34,664 bases of DNA from Pseudomonas nitroreducens TX1 (GTDB taxonomy: Bacteria; Pseudomonadota; Gammaproteobacteria; Pseudomonadales; Pseudomonadaceae): positions 1 through 34,664 of the forward strand of contig NZ_AMZB01000090.1 in NCBI RefSeq assembly GCF_000313755.1, written 5' to 3'. The notes under the pieces are model-generated. The model worked only from the letters and a program-made list of their open reading frames with translations. It made no database searches and was not told where the DNA came from. Each line of letters begins with the position of its first letter. The stretch's first letter is position 1. The translations under genes were made by a program, and so were the position numbers. Below, piece after piece: positions 8,727 to 16,253 of this stretch.

Positions 8727-9389
8727 ATGCTGCTGTTCTTCCTGCTGCTCATCCTCGTCACCGCCATCGTCGCCAACGTCCAACTGCACCAGTGGAAGCG
8801 TCAGCGGCGGATGGATGTACGCGCGGCGGTGAAGTCGCGGACGAAGCCGGCGCCGAGGAGAAAGGCCGCAGTGGAAGTCGACCTCGATGAGATCGACTGG
8901 GACGTGCTTGTCTCGGATGAGCTGGATGTCACACCACCTCCTCCAACTGCGACTCCGCCCGCGCCCCCCAAACCTGTACCAGTAAGAACTGAGCCGCCCG
9001 CACCGCCACCTCCGGCAAAACCGAAAGCCGAACCCGGGGACGAATTCCTGCCGCTGGAACGGGCACTGCCACCGGGACAACTGACGGCCGCCCAACGCGA
9101 TCAGGCCATGGCGCAACTGCTCAAGACCCGCCTGCACACCCCCACTCCGGAGCCCGGCGAGAAGCATATGGTGCTGGACATCGACGACGGCAGCTACGTG
9201 CCGGTCGCCACGCACCCGACTGCGGCCGCCATCGCCCTCGGGCATCTCGCCGAGAGTCTGGAGCAACGCAAGGGCGCGCAGTTGCTGCGTGAGTTGCGTG
9301 GCAAGGAGCTGGGCCTGCTGGTAGTCGCGCGCAATCCGCAGAAGCCCTCGGTGGCGCGGCTGTGGAAAATCCAGCCGGAAGACCTCTGA
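8727..9389 (+). CDS. Membrane-anchored protein of unknown function with proline-rich linker
   Basis: I do not recognise a characterised family. From the ATG at 8727 the protein has 220 residues: one N-terminal membrane helix (1-19), a basic stretch (HQWKRQRR, then more Arg/Lys to about 46), an acidic patch (EVDLDEIDWD, 50-59), a proline-rich linker (about 70-104) and a C-terminal region of about 110 residues with helical character. The layout suggests an inner-membrane anchor holding a soluble domain on a flexible stalk. No good SD is visible. A start at 8622 would add 35 residues of unlikely sequence, while 8727 puts the helix at the N-terminus. The gene follows the dpp terminator and ends just before a REP pair. 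Confidence 0.72.
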   Translation: MLLFFLLLILVTAIVANVQLHQWKRQRRMDVRAAVKSRTKPAPRRKAAVEVDLDEIDWDVLVSDELDVTPPPPTATPPAPPKPVPVRTEPPAPPPPAKPKAEPGDEFLPLERALPPGQLTAAQRDQAMAQLLKTRLHTPTPEPGEKHMVLDIDDGSYVPVATHPTAAAIALGHLAESLEQRKGAQLLRELRGKELGLLVVARNPQKPSVARLWKIQPEDL

Positions 9390-9399
9390 GAAGATCCTT

Positions 9400-9477
9400 G
9401 TAGGAGCGAGCTTGCTCGCGAACAGTCCGGGCTTCGAAGCTGCCGGCAAACTGCTTCGCGAGCAAGCTCGCTCCTAC
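9400..9477. repeat. Paired REP element with perfect 23-bp inverted arms
   Basis: Arms at 9400-9422 and 9455-9477 are perfect inverted copies (core TAGGAGCGAGCTTGCTCGCG) around a 32-base centre. The element lies between two convergent genes (ends 9389 and 9492), where the RNA hairpin could stop transcripts from either side or stabilise 3' ends; that role is inferred. It is the best-preserved copy in the window. Confidence 0.92.
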
Positions 9478-9491
9478 GAAAGACTTCAGCT

Positions 9492-10127
9492 TTACAGATC
9501 GCGGATCAGCGCCAAGCGCACACCGAACCCCAGCAGAATTGCGCCGAAACCCCACTGCTGCACGCGCTGCATCGCCCTGTGCCGAGCCAGCCAGTGGCCC
9601 ATGCGCTCGCCACTGACCGCATAGAAGCTGTCGAAGGCCAGCCCGATCACTACCAATACGCCGCCCAGTAGTGCGAACTGCAGCGCCAGAGGGCCGTTCT
9701 GCGGATGGATGAACTGCGGCAGCAGCACCGAGCAGAACAGCAGCGCCTTGGGGTTGAGCAGATTGGTCAGCAGGCCCCGGCGAAAGGCGCGCCGATAGCT
9801 GACTGTGGATAACCCGGCCGCCCCCGTTGCCACCGGCAAGCCCACCGGCGCACGCAGCAGTTGCACGCCGATCCAGGCCAGGTAGAGACCGCCGCCGACG
9901 CGCACGGCGTCGAACGTCCAGGGCGCAGTGCGGAACAGCAGCGCCAGCCCGGTCGCTGCCAGAGCCACATGGCATGCGCGCGCCGCGCCCAGCCCAAGCG
10001 CGGTCGCCAATGCAGCGCGGCAGCCATCACGGGCGCCGGTGTGCAGCAGGAGAATCATGTCCGGTCCGGGCAGCAGGTAAACCATCGCCAGGGCCAGCAG
10101 GAAGACGCCGAGATCCACTAGAGCCAC
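9492..10127 (-). CDS. LysE/RhtB-family amino-acid exporter
   Basis: This is an inner-membrane exporter of the LysE/RhtB family, which expels amino acids or related small molecules. The conserved LPGPDMILLL motif follows the first helix, then GLGAARACHVALAATGLA, GGGLYLAWIG and the NLLNPKALLF segment typical of the family, with about six hydrophobic stretches. The chosen GTG start at 10127 gives 211 residues, the usual family size; a second GTG at 10118 with a better-placed GGAG is possible, as is a TTG at 10193 that would add 22 polar residues. It is divergent from an Lrp-type regulator at 10254, a common pairing in which the regulator senses the exported amino acid. The substrate cannot be named from sequence. 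Confidence 0.88.
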   Translation of the reverse strand: MALVDLGVFLLALAMVYLLPGPDMILLLHTGARDGCRAALATALGLGAARACHVALAATGLALLFRTAPWTFDAVRVGGGLYLAWIGVQLLRAPVGLPVATGAAGLSTVSYRRAFRRGLLTNLLNPKALLFCSVLLPQFIHPQNGPLALQFALLGGVLVVIGLAFDSFYAVSGERMGHWLARHRAMQRVQQWGFGAILLGFGVRLALIRDL

Positions 10128-10253
10128 TCCGAAGCAGTCATTGCGGATGAGGATTCTATGCTTGAAGACCGAGGCAGGTGCTTGCGTATTCAACCATCGT
10201 ACGGCTCACAATTAGCATATCCTGCCAACTTCAAATTCATTGAGTAGCCACGT

Positions 10254-10736
10254 ATGCCAAGTCCAAAACTGGACGCCTACGACCACCGCATCCTCGCCGC
10301 CCTGCAGCGAGACGGCCGCCTGACCAACGTGCAGTTGGCCGAGGAAATCGGGCTATCCCCTTCACCTTGCCTGCGCCGCGTTCGCATCCTGGAAGAGGCC
10401 GGCATGATCCGCGGCTACCACGCCGAACTGGGCCGTGACGAAGTCGGCCTGGGGCTGACGGTGTTCGTCGGGGTGAAAGTGGAGCGCCACAGCGACACCA
10501 GCGCCGCAGCCTTTCGCCAGGCGGTGATCGACCTGCCGGAAGTCATCTCGGTACATCTGGTCAGCGGCGAGTCGGACTTCCTCCTGCAAGTCGTGCTGCC
10601 CGACCTGCGCGCCTACGAGCAGTTCCTAACCGGCACCCTGCTCAAGCTGCCGGGCGTCAGCGATATCCGCAGCAACTTCGCCATACAGACGGTAAAGGAG
10701 TCAGCGCCGCTGCCGCTGCGGCATCTGCCGAAATAG
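10254..10736 (+). CDS. Lrp/AsnC-family transcriptional regulator
   Basis: This DNA-binding regulator of the feast/famine family has 160 residues. Its N-terminal winged helix-turn-helix (about 5-60) contains LDAYDHRILAALQRDGR, QLAEEIGLSPSPCLRRV and the wing residues GMIRGYHAEL. The C-terminal RAM domain (about 70-150) has the beta-alpha-beta pattern with VSGESDFLLQVV, which binds amino acids. It is divergent from the LysE-type exporter across a 126-bp gap, so it most likely controls that exporter and itself from the shared spacer. The spacer is AT-richer than its surroundings (CACAATTAGCATATCC at about 10207-10222), but no operator could be assigned. Confidence 0.93.
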   Translation: MPSPKLDAYDHRILAALQRDGRLTNVQLAEEIGLSPSPCLRRVRILEEAGMIRGYHAELGRDEVGLGLTVFVGVKVERHSDTSAAAFRQAVIDLPEVISVHLVSGESDFLLQVVLPDLRAYEQFLTGTLLKLPGVSDIRSNFAIQTVKESAPLPLRHLPK

Positions 10737-10743
10737 CGGGATT

Positions 10744-10763
10744 GCGCGCGGGCGACCGCGCGC
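10744..10763 (+). promoter_or_regulatory. Perfect GC hairpin with a GCGA tetraloop
   Basis: GCGCGCGG and CCGCGCGC pair over 8 bp around GCGA, a stable GNRA-type loop. It begins 8 bases after the regulator's stop codon. No T-run follows, so it may be a Rho-dependent or weak 3' end of the regulator mRNA, or the first structure of the rtcB leader. Confidence 0.5.
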
Positions 10764-10809
10764 CTATCATTCGCCACCTTCCATCCACCGACAGCAAAGG
10801 AGAGACATC

Positions 10810-10851
10810 ATGCAAACACTGATCACCCTTTGCAGGTCGCGTCTGGCGTAA
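10810..10851 (+). CDS. Candidate 13-residue leader peptide upstream of the RNA-ligase module
   Basis: An ATG with a near-ideal SD (AAAGGAGAG, 6 bases upstream) opens a 13-codon frame, MQTLITLCRSRLA, ending in TAA, 93 bases before the rtcB start. The SD is clearly better than that of rtcB itself. Codons ACA, CTT and AGG are unusual for this GC-rich genome. TGCAAA and TTTGCA inside the frame can pair as a 6-bp stem with a 12-base loop. The last codons (TCTGGCG) are repeated downstream in the arm of a hairpin. These traits fit a regulatory leader whose translation controls the downstream genes. Expression and function are inference; so short a frame can also occur by chance. Confidence 0.45.
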   Translation: MQTLITLCRSRLA

Positions 10852-10878
10852 TCGCTTCCCCGCCGCCCCTCTGGCGGC
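10845..10878 (+). promoter_or_regulatory. Possible switch hairpins in the rtcB leader
   Basis: GCCGCC (10862-10867) pairs with GGCGGC (10873-10878) as a 6-bp hairpin. The CGCC at 10861-10864 could instead pair with GGCG (10845-10848) at the end of the leader frame, because TCTGGCG occurs twice (10842-10848 and 10870-10876). A ribosome ending translation at the leader stop would cover the upstream copy. A T5 run lies at 10914-10918, too far for a classic terminator. Short GC pairings are common in such DNA, so this is only suggestive. Confidence 0.3.
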
Positions 10879-10944
10879 ATCGCATTGCCCGGCTCCGGCC
10901 TGCCCCCATCCTCTTTTTCGTTTCATTCCTCATGGGATTGGACA

Positions 10945-12081
10945 ATGGGCAATTGCATCCAAAATCTGTCCGACGGCATCACCCTGATCGCCGCGGACGA
11001 CACCTGGATCGAAGGTAAAGCGATCCAGCAACTTGAAACCACCGCCCGCCTGCCGGGGATGCAGCGCGTCGCCGGCATGCCGGACCTGCACCCCGGGCGC
11101 GGCTACCCGATCGGCGCGGCGTTCTTCTCCACTGGCCGACTGTATCCGGCGCTGGTGGGCAACGACATTGGCTGCGGCATGGCGCTGTGGCGCACCGATA
11201 TCGCCACCGGCAAGCTGAACCTGGACAAGCTGGAAAAGCGCCTGGGCAACCTCGACGGCCCCCTGGACGAAGACTGGAGCGAGCGCATTGCGAGCTTCGC
11301 TCTGCCGCCCTGCGGCCACGAGCATTCGCTGGGTACCATCGGCGGCGGCAACCACTTCGCCGAGCTGCAGCAACTCGACCGGCTCTACGACGAAGCCGCC
11401 GTGGCAACCCTCGGTCTCGACCCTCGCCACCTGCTCCTGCTGGTGCACAGCGGTTCGCGCGGCCTGGGCGAAGCCATCCTGCGCGAGCAGGTGGACCGCT
11501 TCAGCCACCAGGGCCTGGAGCAAGGCAGCGACGACTGCGCGCGCTACCTGGCTCGCCACGACGGCGCGCTGCGTTTCGCCGAAGCCAACCGCCAGCTGAT
11601 CGCCCTGCGCATGCTCGACCGCCTGCATGCAGACGGCGCACAGGTGCTGGACGTGAACCACAACCTCGTCAGCCCGGCGCAAGTCGAAGGCGTCGACGGC
11701 TGGCTGCACCGCAAGGGCGCGACGCCGGCGGACCGCGGGGTGATGGTCATCCCCGGCTCGCGCGGCGACTACAGCTACCTGGTGGAGCCGGTCGCCGACC
11801 CGCGCAGCTTGTTCTCCCTCGCCCACGGCGCGGGGCGCAAGTGGATGCGCAGCGAGTGCAAGGAGCGTCTCTCGGCGCGCTACCGCGTCGAGCAACTGGC
11901 CCGCACCGCGCTGGGCAGCCGGGTGATCTGCGGTGATCGCGGGTTGATCTACGAGGAGGCGCCGGAAGCCTACAAGGCCATCGACTCAGTGGTCGGCGCG
12001 CTGCGCGAAGCGGGGCTGCTGCGGGTACTGGCGCGACTGAAGCCGGTGCTGACCTACAAGACCCGCGGGGAGTGCTGCTGA
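10945..12081 (+). CDS. rtcB: RNA ligase of the RtcB2 type, partner of PrfH
   Basis: This GTP- and Mn-dependent ligase joins RNA ends bearing 2',3'-cyclic or 3'-phosphate to 5'-OH. It has 378 residues, shorter than E. coli RtcB (about 408), as in the RtcB2 group. All metal and catalytic residues are in place: C77 in GNDIGCGM, H137 in GGGNHF, H168 in HSGSRG, H239 in DVNHN, and H294 in [10 protein letters not shown], the histidine that carries GMP. The start [16 protein letters not shown] is typical of the group; the longer frame from 10885 looks non-coding. Its stop shares a base with the prfH start. In published work the RtcB2-PrfH pair reseals 16S rRNA cut at the decoding centre. No RtcR regulator is seen nearby. 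Confidence 0.94.
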   Translation: MGNCIQNLSDGITLIAADDTWIEGKAIQQLETTARLPGMQRVAGMPDLHPGRGYPIGAAFFSTGRLYPALVGNDIGCGMALWRTDIATGKLNLDKLEKRLGNLDGPLDEDWSERIASFALPPCGHEHSLGTIGGGNHFAELQQLDRLYDEAAVATLGLDPRHLLLLVHSGSRGLGEAILREQVDRFSHQGLEQGSDDCARYLARHDGALRFAEANRQLIALRMLDRLHADGAQVLDVNHNLVSPAQVEGVDGWLHRKGATPADRGVMVIPGSRGDYSYLVEPVADPRSLFSLAHGAGRKWMRSECKERLSARYRVEQLARTALGSRVICGDRGLIYEEAPEAYKAIDSVVGALREAGLLRVLARLKPVLTYKTRGECC

Positions 12082-12692
12082 TGATCCTGCTGCAACTATC
12101 GGCGGCCCAGGGGCCGGACGAATGCGCACTGGCCGTGGCCAAGGCCCTGCAGCGTCTGCTGCGGGAGGCCGAGGCCAGCGGCACCGAGGCACGCGTGATC
12201 GAGGAGGAAGCCGGCCCGCGCCGGGGCACGCTGCTCTCGGTGCTGCTGGCACTGGACGGCGACTCGGCAGCATCCCTGGCCGAGGACTGGAGCGGCACCC
12301 TGCAATGGGTCTGCGCCAGCCCTTACCGGCCCAACCACGGGCGCAAGAACTGGTACTTCGGCGGCGCACGATTCAGCGCGCCGCCGGCCAACCTCGAAGG
12401 TGAAGTGCGCTTCGAAACCCTGCGCTCATCCGGCCCGGGCGGGCAACACGTCAACACCACCGACTCGGCGGTGCGCGCCATTCACCTCGCCAGCGGGCTG
12501 AGCGTGAAGGTCCAGAGCGAACGCAGCCAGCACGCCAACAAACGCCTGGCGCTGCTGCTGATCGCCCGCAAGCTGGAGGCACGCGCAGAGCAGGCGAGCA
12601 GCGAATTGCGCGCCGAACGCCGACTGGCCCATCACCACCTGGAACGCGGAAATCCGCGCCGGGTGTTTCGCGGTGAACGCTTCGAGGGTTGA
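12081..12692 (+). CDS. prfH: Peptide-chain-release-factor-like protein PrfH
   Basis: This is a release-factor homologue that frees the nascent chain from ribosomes whose 16S rRNA is cut in the decoding centre, so that RtcB2 can reseal the break. The 203-residue protein has the peptidyl-hydrolysis GGQ at 120-122 ([17 protein letters not shown]) and a basic C-terminal tail, but lacks the long codon-recognition domain of RF1/RF2. The N-terminal [19 protein letters not shown] and the [13 protein letters not shown] segment before the GGQ domain are characteristic of PrfH. The ATG overlaps the rtcB TGA by one base, so translation is coupled. A GTG at 12072 is a less likely start. The 3' end stops 2 bases from the convergent pxpC end. 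Confidence 0.95.
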   Translation: MILLQLSAAQGPDECALAVAKALQRLLREAEASGTEARVIEEEAGPRRGTLLSVLLALDGDSAASLAEDWSGTLQWVCASPYRPNHGRKNWYFGGARFSAPPANLEGEVRFETLRSSGPGGQHVNTTDSAVRAIHLASGLSVKVQSERSQHANKRLALLLIARKLEARAEQASSELRAERRLAHHHLERGNPRRVFRGERFEG

Positions 12693-12694
12693 GA

Positions 12695-13612
12695 TCAGCC
12701 TGAGAAAAACCGCAGGAACGCGCGCAGGTCCGCCTGCGCCTGCTCCACGCTTGCCGGGGCGAATCGCACGTCGCTGTGCGCCGGGCATTGCGCCAGGCGG
12801 CCGATGTCCAGCGGGTGCAGCACGCCCAGCAGCGGGTAGCCGCCCATGGTCTGGCGGTCGGCCAGCAGGACAATCGGCTGGCCGTCCGGCGGCACCTGGA
12901 TGGCGCCTTCCACTATCCCCAACGACCATTGCCGGCGAGGTGCGCTCAGCGCTTCGCCGCGCAATCGCACGCCTATGCGGTCGGATTGCGGGCTGATCTG
13001 CCAGCGCTGTTCGAAGAAGGCCTGGCGCTGCTTCTCACTGAAAGCATCCGGGCCGGGCAGCACGCGCAGCCTCGGGGTTCCGCGATAATCCGCTCGATAG
13101 GTCCAGGGCACGCTGGCACCGCCAGCGAAGCGCTCGCCGAGGGCCGCGCACTGCAGCACATCACCGGCGGTCAGCGGCTGGCCATTGCCGCCAAGGCCGC
13201 CCAGTTTTTCCCGCGTCTGGGTCGCAACGCTGCCCAGTATCGGCTCCGTGTGGAAGCCTCCGGCAGTGGCGAGATAGGCGCGCTGACCGGCGCGGGCGAA
13301 GCCCAGTTTCAGGCGCTGCCCGACTCGCACGCGAAAGCGCGACCAACCCGGCAGTGACTCGCCATCCAGGATTGCCGGCAGCTCTGCGCCGGTCAGCGCC
13401 AGCCAGGTATCCGCCTGCGCTTCCAGCTCCACACCACCCAGTGCGATCTCCAGCAACGGCGCGCCCGACAGGTTGTCGAGCAGGCGATTGGCCCAGGCCG
13501 CCGCGTGTCTATCCACAGGGCCGCCGGGCGATACGCCCAGGTGCTGCCAACCTCGCCGGCCGCCGTCCTGCAGCAGGCACAGCGGGCCACAGGCAATGAC
13601 CTTCAGGCTCAT
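12695..13612 (-). CDS. pxpC: 5-oxoprolinase subunit PxpC
   Basis: This is the biotin-dependent-carboxyltransferase-like subunit (KipA/AHS2 family) of the ATP-dependent 5-oxoprolinase PxpABC, which opens the toxic by-product 5-oxoproline (pyroglutamate) to glutamate. It has 305 residues. LQDGGRRGWQHLGVSPGGPVDRHA at residues 14-37 is the family's N-terminal signature, RVLPGPDAF marks the middle, and SDRIGVRLRGE with QTMGGYPLLGV lies in the C-terminal half. It overlaps pxpB by 4 bases (ATGA) and is the last gene of the pxpA-pxpB-pxpC run. No terminator is seen: its stop is 2 bases from the end of the convergent prfH, so transcripts from the two operons must run into each other. Confidence 0.94.
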   Translation of the reverse strand: MSLKVIACGPLCLLQDGGRRGWQHLGVSPGGPVDRHAAAWANRLLDNLSGAPLLEIALGGVELEAQADTWLALTGAELPAILDGESLPGWSRFRVRVGQRLKLGFARAGQRAYLATAGGFHTEPILGSVATQTREKLGGLGGNGQPLTAGDVLQCAALGERFAGGASVPWTYRADYRGTPRLRVLPGPDAFSEKQRQAFFEQRWQISPQSDRIGVRLRGEALSAPRRQWSLGIVEGAIQVPPDGQPIVLLADRQTMGGYPLLGVLHPLDIGRLAQCPAHSDVRFAPASVEQAQADLRAFLRFFSG

Positions 13613-14286
13613 GGCTCGCCTCCGGTCGCGCGATAAGTCGCCGCATCGATGGGCACGAACCGCACCAGATCACCCACCGCCAGCGGGCAAGGCGGCTCGC
13701 GATGCGCATCGAACAAGCGCTGCGCGCTGCGCCCGAGCAGGTGCCAACCACCGGGCGAGGCCTGTGGATAAACCGCCGTCTGCCGTTCGGCAATCGCCAG
13801 GCTGCCGGCGGGCACGTACGTGCGCGGCGTGGCACGGCGCGGCAAAGCGAGGCGTTCGTCCAACTCGCCGAGGTAGGCGAAGCCAGGAGAGAAGCCGATA
13901 GCGCCGACGCGATAGTCGCGGCCGGCATGCAGGTCGACCAGCTGGGCGGTAGTGAGCCCGCAGAGACGGGCAACTTCGGCGAGGTCTTCGCCGGCGTACC
14001 ACACGGCGATTTCATGCAGGCGCCCGGCCTCGTTCGCCAGGTAATCGCCGGGCCAATCCTGCAGCGCAGCCTGTACGCGGTCTTGCAACTGCGGCAGGTC
14101 GATGCGCATCAGGTCGTAGTGCAGCAACAGCGTGGTCCAGCCGGGGACGCAATCCGTCAGCGCCGCACCCAGTTCAACGTGCAGGCGCTCGGCCAACTGG
14201 GCGATGCGCAACGGCAGGGCGTCGTCGGGTTGCTCCGCGAGCGTGATCAGAAGCGCCGTGGCGCCGAAGGGTTCGACACGGATCAT
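13609..14286 (-). CDS. pxpB: 5-oxoprolinase subunit PxpB
   Basis: This is the KipI/AHS1-family subunit of 5-oxoprolinase; with PxpC it forms the part thought to activate 5-oxoproline using ATP. It has 225 residues, normal length. Visible motifs are GATALLITL at the N-terminus, [14 protein letters not shown], then the C-terminal domain with [37 protein letters not shown] and the [13 protein letters not shown] loop, all hallmarks of the family. The start overlaps the pxpA stop, and the end overlaps the pxpC start, each in an ATGA, so the three subunits are translated in a coupled way. In older annotations it appears as allophanate hydrolase subunit 1 or a KipI-like kinase inhibitor. Confidence 0.95.
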   Translation of the reverse strand: MIRVEPFGATALLITLAEQPDDALPLRIAQLAERLHVELGAALTDCVPGWTTLLLHYDLMRIDLPQLQDRVQAALQDWPGDYLANEAGRLHEIAVWYAGEDLAEVARLCGLTTAQLVDLHAGRDYRVGAIGFSPGFAYLGELDERLALPRRATPRTYVPAGSLAIAERQTAVYPQASPGGWHLLGRSAQRLFDAHREPPCPLAVGDLVRFVPIDAATYRATGGEP

Positions 14287-15038
14287 GCCTGGTCCAACAG
14301 GCCACGCAGGCGCCGCAGCACCGCCAGGGATTCGGGGTTGTCGCCATGCACGCAGAGGCTGTCGGCGCGCAGGCGCAATGGGTTGCCGTCGATGTCCGGG
14401 AAGGCTTCGCCACGGCCGATGGCCAGGGCCTGGTCGAGGATGCGCTGCGGCTCGTGGTGCACGGCGTTGGGCAGGCGGCGTGGGGCAAGCTGGCCGTCGG
14501 GCAGGTAGGCGCGGTCGGCGAAGGCTTCGAACATCAGCGGCACGTCGGCGGCGTCAGCCAGTTGCAGCTCGCGGTTGTTGTCGGCCAGGGCCAGCACCAT
14601 CAGCGGCAGGCGCTTGCGGTAGGCGGCGCAGGCATCGAGCACCGCTGCGAGCAGCGCGTCATCGCGCACCAGGTCGTTGTACAGCGCGCCGTGCGGCTTC
14701 ACGTAGGCCACCTGGGTGCCGGCGGCGCGGCAGAAGGCGTCCAGCGCACCGATCTGGTAGAGCACCAGGGCGTGGACTTCCTCGGGCGAGCAACTCATGT
14801 GGCGGCGACCGAAGCCGGCGAGGTCCGGGTAGGACGGGTGCGCGCCGATGCTGACGCCCCGCTCCACCGCCAGGCGGACCGTGTGCTGCATGGTCAGCGG
14901 GTCACCCGCATGATAGCCGCAGGCAAGGTTGGCCTGGTCGATCAGAGGCATGGCGTGGACGTCGTCGCCCATGCGCCAGGCGCCGAAGCTTTCGCCCATG
15001 TCGCAGTTGAGCAGGATTCGCGTGCTGCGCTCGGTCAT
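14283..15038 (-). CDS. pxpA: 5-oxoprolinase subunit PxpA (LamB/YcsF family)
   Basis: This LamB/YcsF-family subunit works with PxpBC to hydrolyse 5-oxoproline to glutamate. It has 251 residues. [18 protein letters not shown] at residues 9-26, [38 protein letters not shown] and the late CVHGDNP segment are the conserved blocks of the family and hold the likely catalytic Asp, His and Lys residues. GGAAGGA upstream of the ATG serves as SD, at slightly long spacing. It is the first gene of the operon and is divergent from lpxO across about 130 bp, which must hold promoters for both. Confidence 0.95.
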   Translation of the reverse strand: MTERSTRILLNCDMGESFGAWRMGDDVHAMPLIDQANLACGYHAGDPLTMQHTVRLAVERGVSIGAHPSYPDLAGFGRRHMSCSPEEVHALVLYQIGALDAFCRAAGTQVAYVKPHGALYNDLVRDDALLAAVLDACAAYRKRLPLMVLALADNNRELQLADAADVPLMFEAFADRAYLPDGQLAPRRLPNAVHHEPQRILDQALAIGRGEAFPDIDGNPLRLRADSLCVHGDNPESLAVLRRLRGLLDQA

Positions 15039-15166
15039 CGGTATCGCCGTCCTTCCAGATTTCCTACAGGGTAAAGCAGCAAATGGCCTTTGGCCTTCGG
15101 AGAATACTCAGTCACGTTCAGGAGGAGTACCATTCCGCCTCTAGACCCGTGGAAAACTCCCCCCGA

Positions 15167-16069
15167 ATGATCAAAGCCGCCATTCTGGCCGCCTTCGGCC
15201 TGAGCATCGTTTATGTCCACCTGCGTGGGCGGGTGCGCCACAAGTTCACGCGCCAGCTGAGCGACCACTCCAGCTTCCTGGCGCCGATCAACTGCCTCAT
15301 GTACCTGTTCTCCAGGGTGCCGAGCCGCCCGTACCTGGCGACCGACGAATTCCCCGAAATGCGCCTGCTCAGCGATAACTGGGAAGCCATCCGCAGCGAA
15401 GCCCTGCACCTGCGCGACGCCGGCAGCATCAAGCGTTCCGATCAGCTCAACGACGTGGGTTTCAATTCCTTCTTCAAGACCGGCTGGAAGCGTTTCTACC
15501 TGAAGTGGTACGACGACAGCCATCCGTCCGCCGACGCCCTGTGCCCGAAGACCACCGAACTGCTGCGGCAGATTCCGTCGGTCAAGGCGGCGATGTTTGC
15601 CGAACTGCCACCGGGCTCGCGCCTGGTGCGCCATCGCGATCCCTACGCCGGTTCGCTGCGCTACCACCTTGGCCTGCTGACGCCCAACGATCCGGGCTGC
15701 TTCATCGAGGTGGATGGCGAGCGTTACCACTGGCGCGACGGCGAGGCGGTGGTGTTCGACGAGACCTACATCCACTACGCCGAGAACACCACGGAGCATG
15801 ACCGGGTGATCCTCTTCTGCGACATCGAGCGGCCGCTGAAGTACGGCTGGGTGACGGCATTCAATCGCTGGTTCAGCCGCAACGTGATGGCCGCGGCCGC
15901 CTCGCCCAACGACGCGGGCGACAAGACCGGCGGCATCAACCGCGCCTTCGCTTCGCTGTACAAGATCCGCCTGCAGGGCAAGGCCCTGAAGAAGCGCAAC
16001 CGCAAGCTGTACTACCTGCAGAAATGGGGCTTCTTCGCGGCGGTGCTGGCACTGTTCCTGTGGATTTGA
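15167..16069 (+). CDS. lpxO: Lipid A hydroxylase LpxO (Fe(II)/2-oxoglutarate dioxygenase)
   Basis: LpxO hydroxylates the secondary acyl chain of lipid A at the 2-position in the inner membrane, using Fe(II), O2 and 2-oxoglutarate. It has 300 residues, with the iron-binding H156 and D158 (RHRDPY) and H203 (YIHYAEN); the core is an aspartyl/asparaginyl-hydroxylase fold. There is a hydrophobic N-terminal helix (MIKAAILAAFGLSIVYVHL) and a C-terminal one (WGFFAAVLALFLWI), consistent with membrane attachment. The ATG at 15167 matches the usual LpxO N-terminus, although its SD is poor; a strong GGAGGAG lies at 15121-15127 without a start codon at normal distance. P. aeruginosa has a homologue in the same position (lpxO1, PA4512, from memory). 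Confidence 0.94.
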   Translation: MIKAAILAAFGLSIVYVHLRGRVRHKFTRQLSDHSSFLAPINCLMYLFSRVPSRPYLATDEFPEMRLLSDNWEAIRSEALHLRDAGSIKRSDQLNDVGFNSFFKTGWKRFYLKWYDDSHPSADALCPKTTELLRQIPSVKAAMFAELPPGSRLVRHRDPYAGSLRYHLGLLTPNDPGCFIEVDGERYHWRDGEAVVFDETYIHYAENTTEHDRVILFCDIERPLKYGWVTAFNRWFSRNVMAAAASPNDAGDKTGGINRAFASLYKIRLQGKALKKRNRKLYYLQKWGFFAAVLALFLWI

Positions 16070-16096
16070 GCCGCTGGAATTAAGCGCCCATAAATC

Positions 16097-16134
16097 AAAA
16101 AGGCCTCCGCATCCGCGGGGGCCTTCTTGTTTGT
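16097..16134 (+). terminator. Rho-independent terminator after lpxO
   Basis: AAGGCCTCCGC (16100-16110) pairs with GCGGGGGCCTT (16115-16125) over 11 bp with one G-T pair and a 4-base loop, followed by CTTGTTTGT. It lies 30 bases after the lpxO stop. Confidence 0.88.
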
Positions 16135-16153
16135 GCCCTTCGAGGAGCCCTGT

Positions 16154-16229
16154 GTAGGGCGAATCACCTGGAACAGGTTATCCGCCGGCTGCCGATTGGC
16201 GGATAACGCTGGCGCGTTATGCGCCCTAC
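16154..16229. repeat. Intergenic repeat with GTAGGGCG/CGCCCTAC ends
   Basis: Ends GTAGGGCG (16154-16161) and CGCCCTAC (16222-16229) are inverted copies, and a nested pair TTATCCGCC/GGCGGATAA lies at 16178-16186 and 16198-16206. The layout is that of a small dispersed palindromic element. Only one copy is visible in this window, so calling it a repeat family rests on its structure and on my memory of similar elements in Pseudomonas. Confidence 0.6.
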
Positions 16230-16253
16230 GAAACTGGCTATTCCGCCGCGCGC

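Noticed and set aside
10842..10860. Possible sigma-54 promoter before rtcB, as at RtcR-controlled rtc operons
   Set aside because: The GG and GC elements are not at the required distance, and no rtcR gene is present in the window.
10810..10880. tRNA-like or Y-RNA-like fold in the rtcB leader
   Set aside because: No T-arm, acceptor stem or CCA-like end could be found; only short local hairpins are present.
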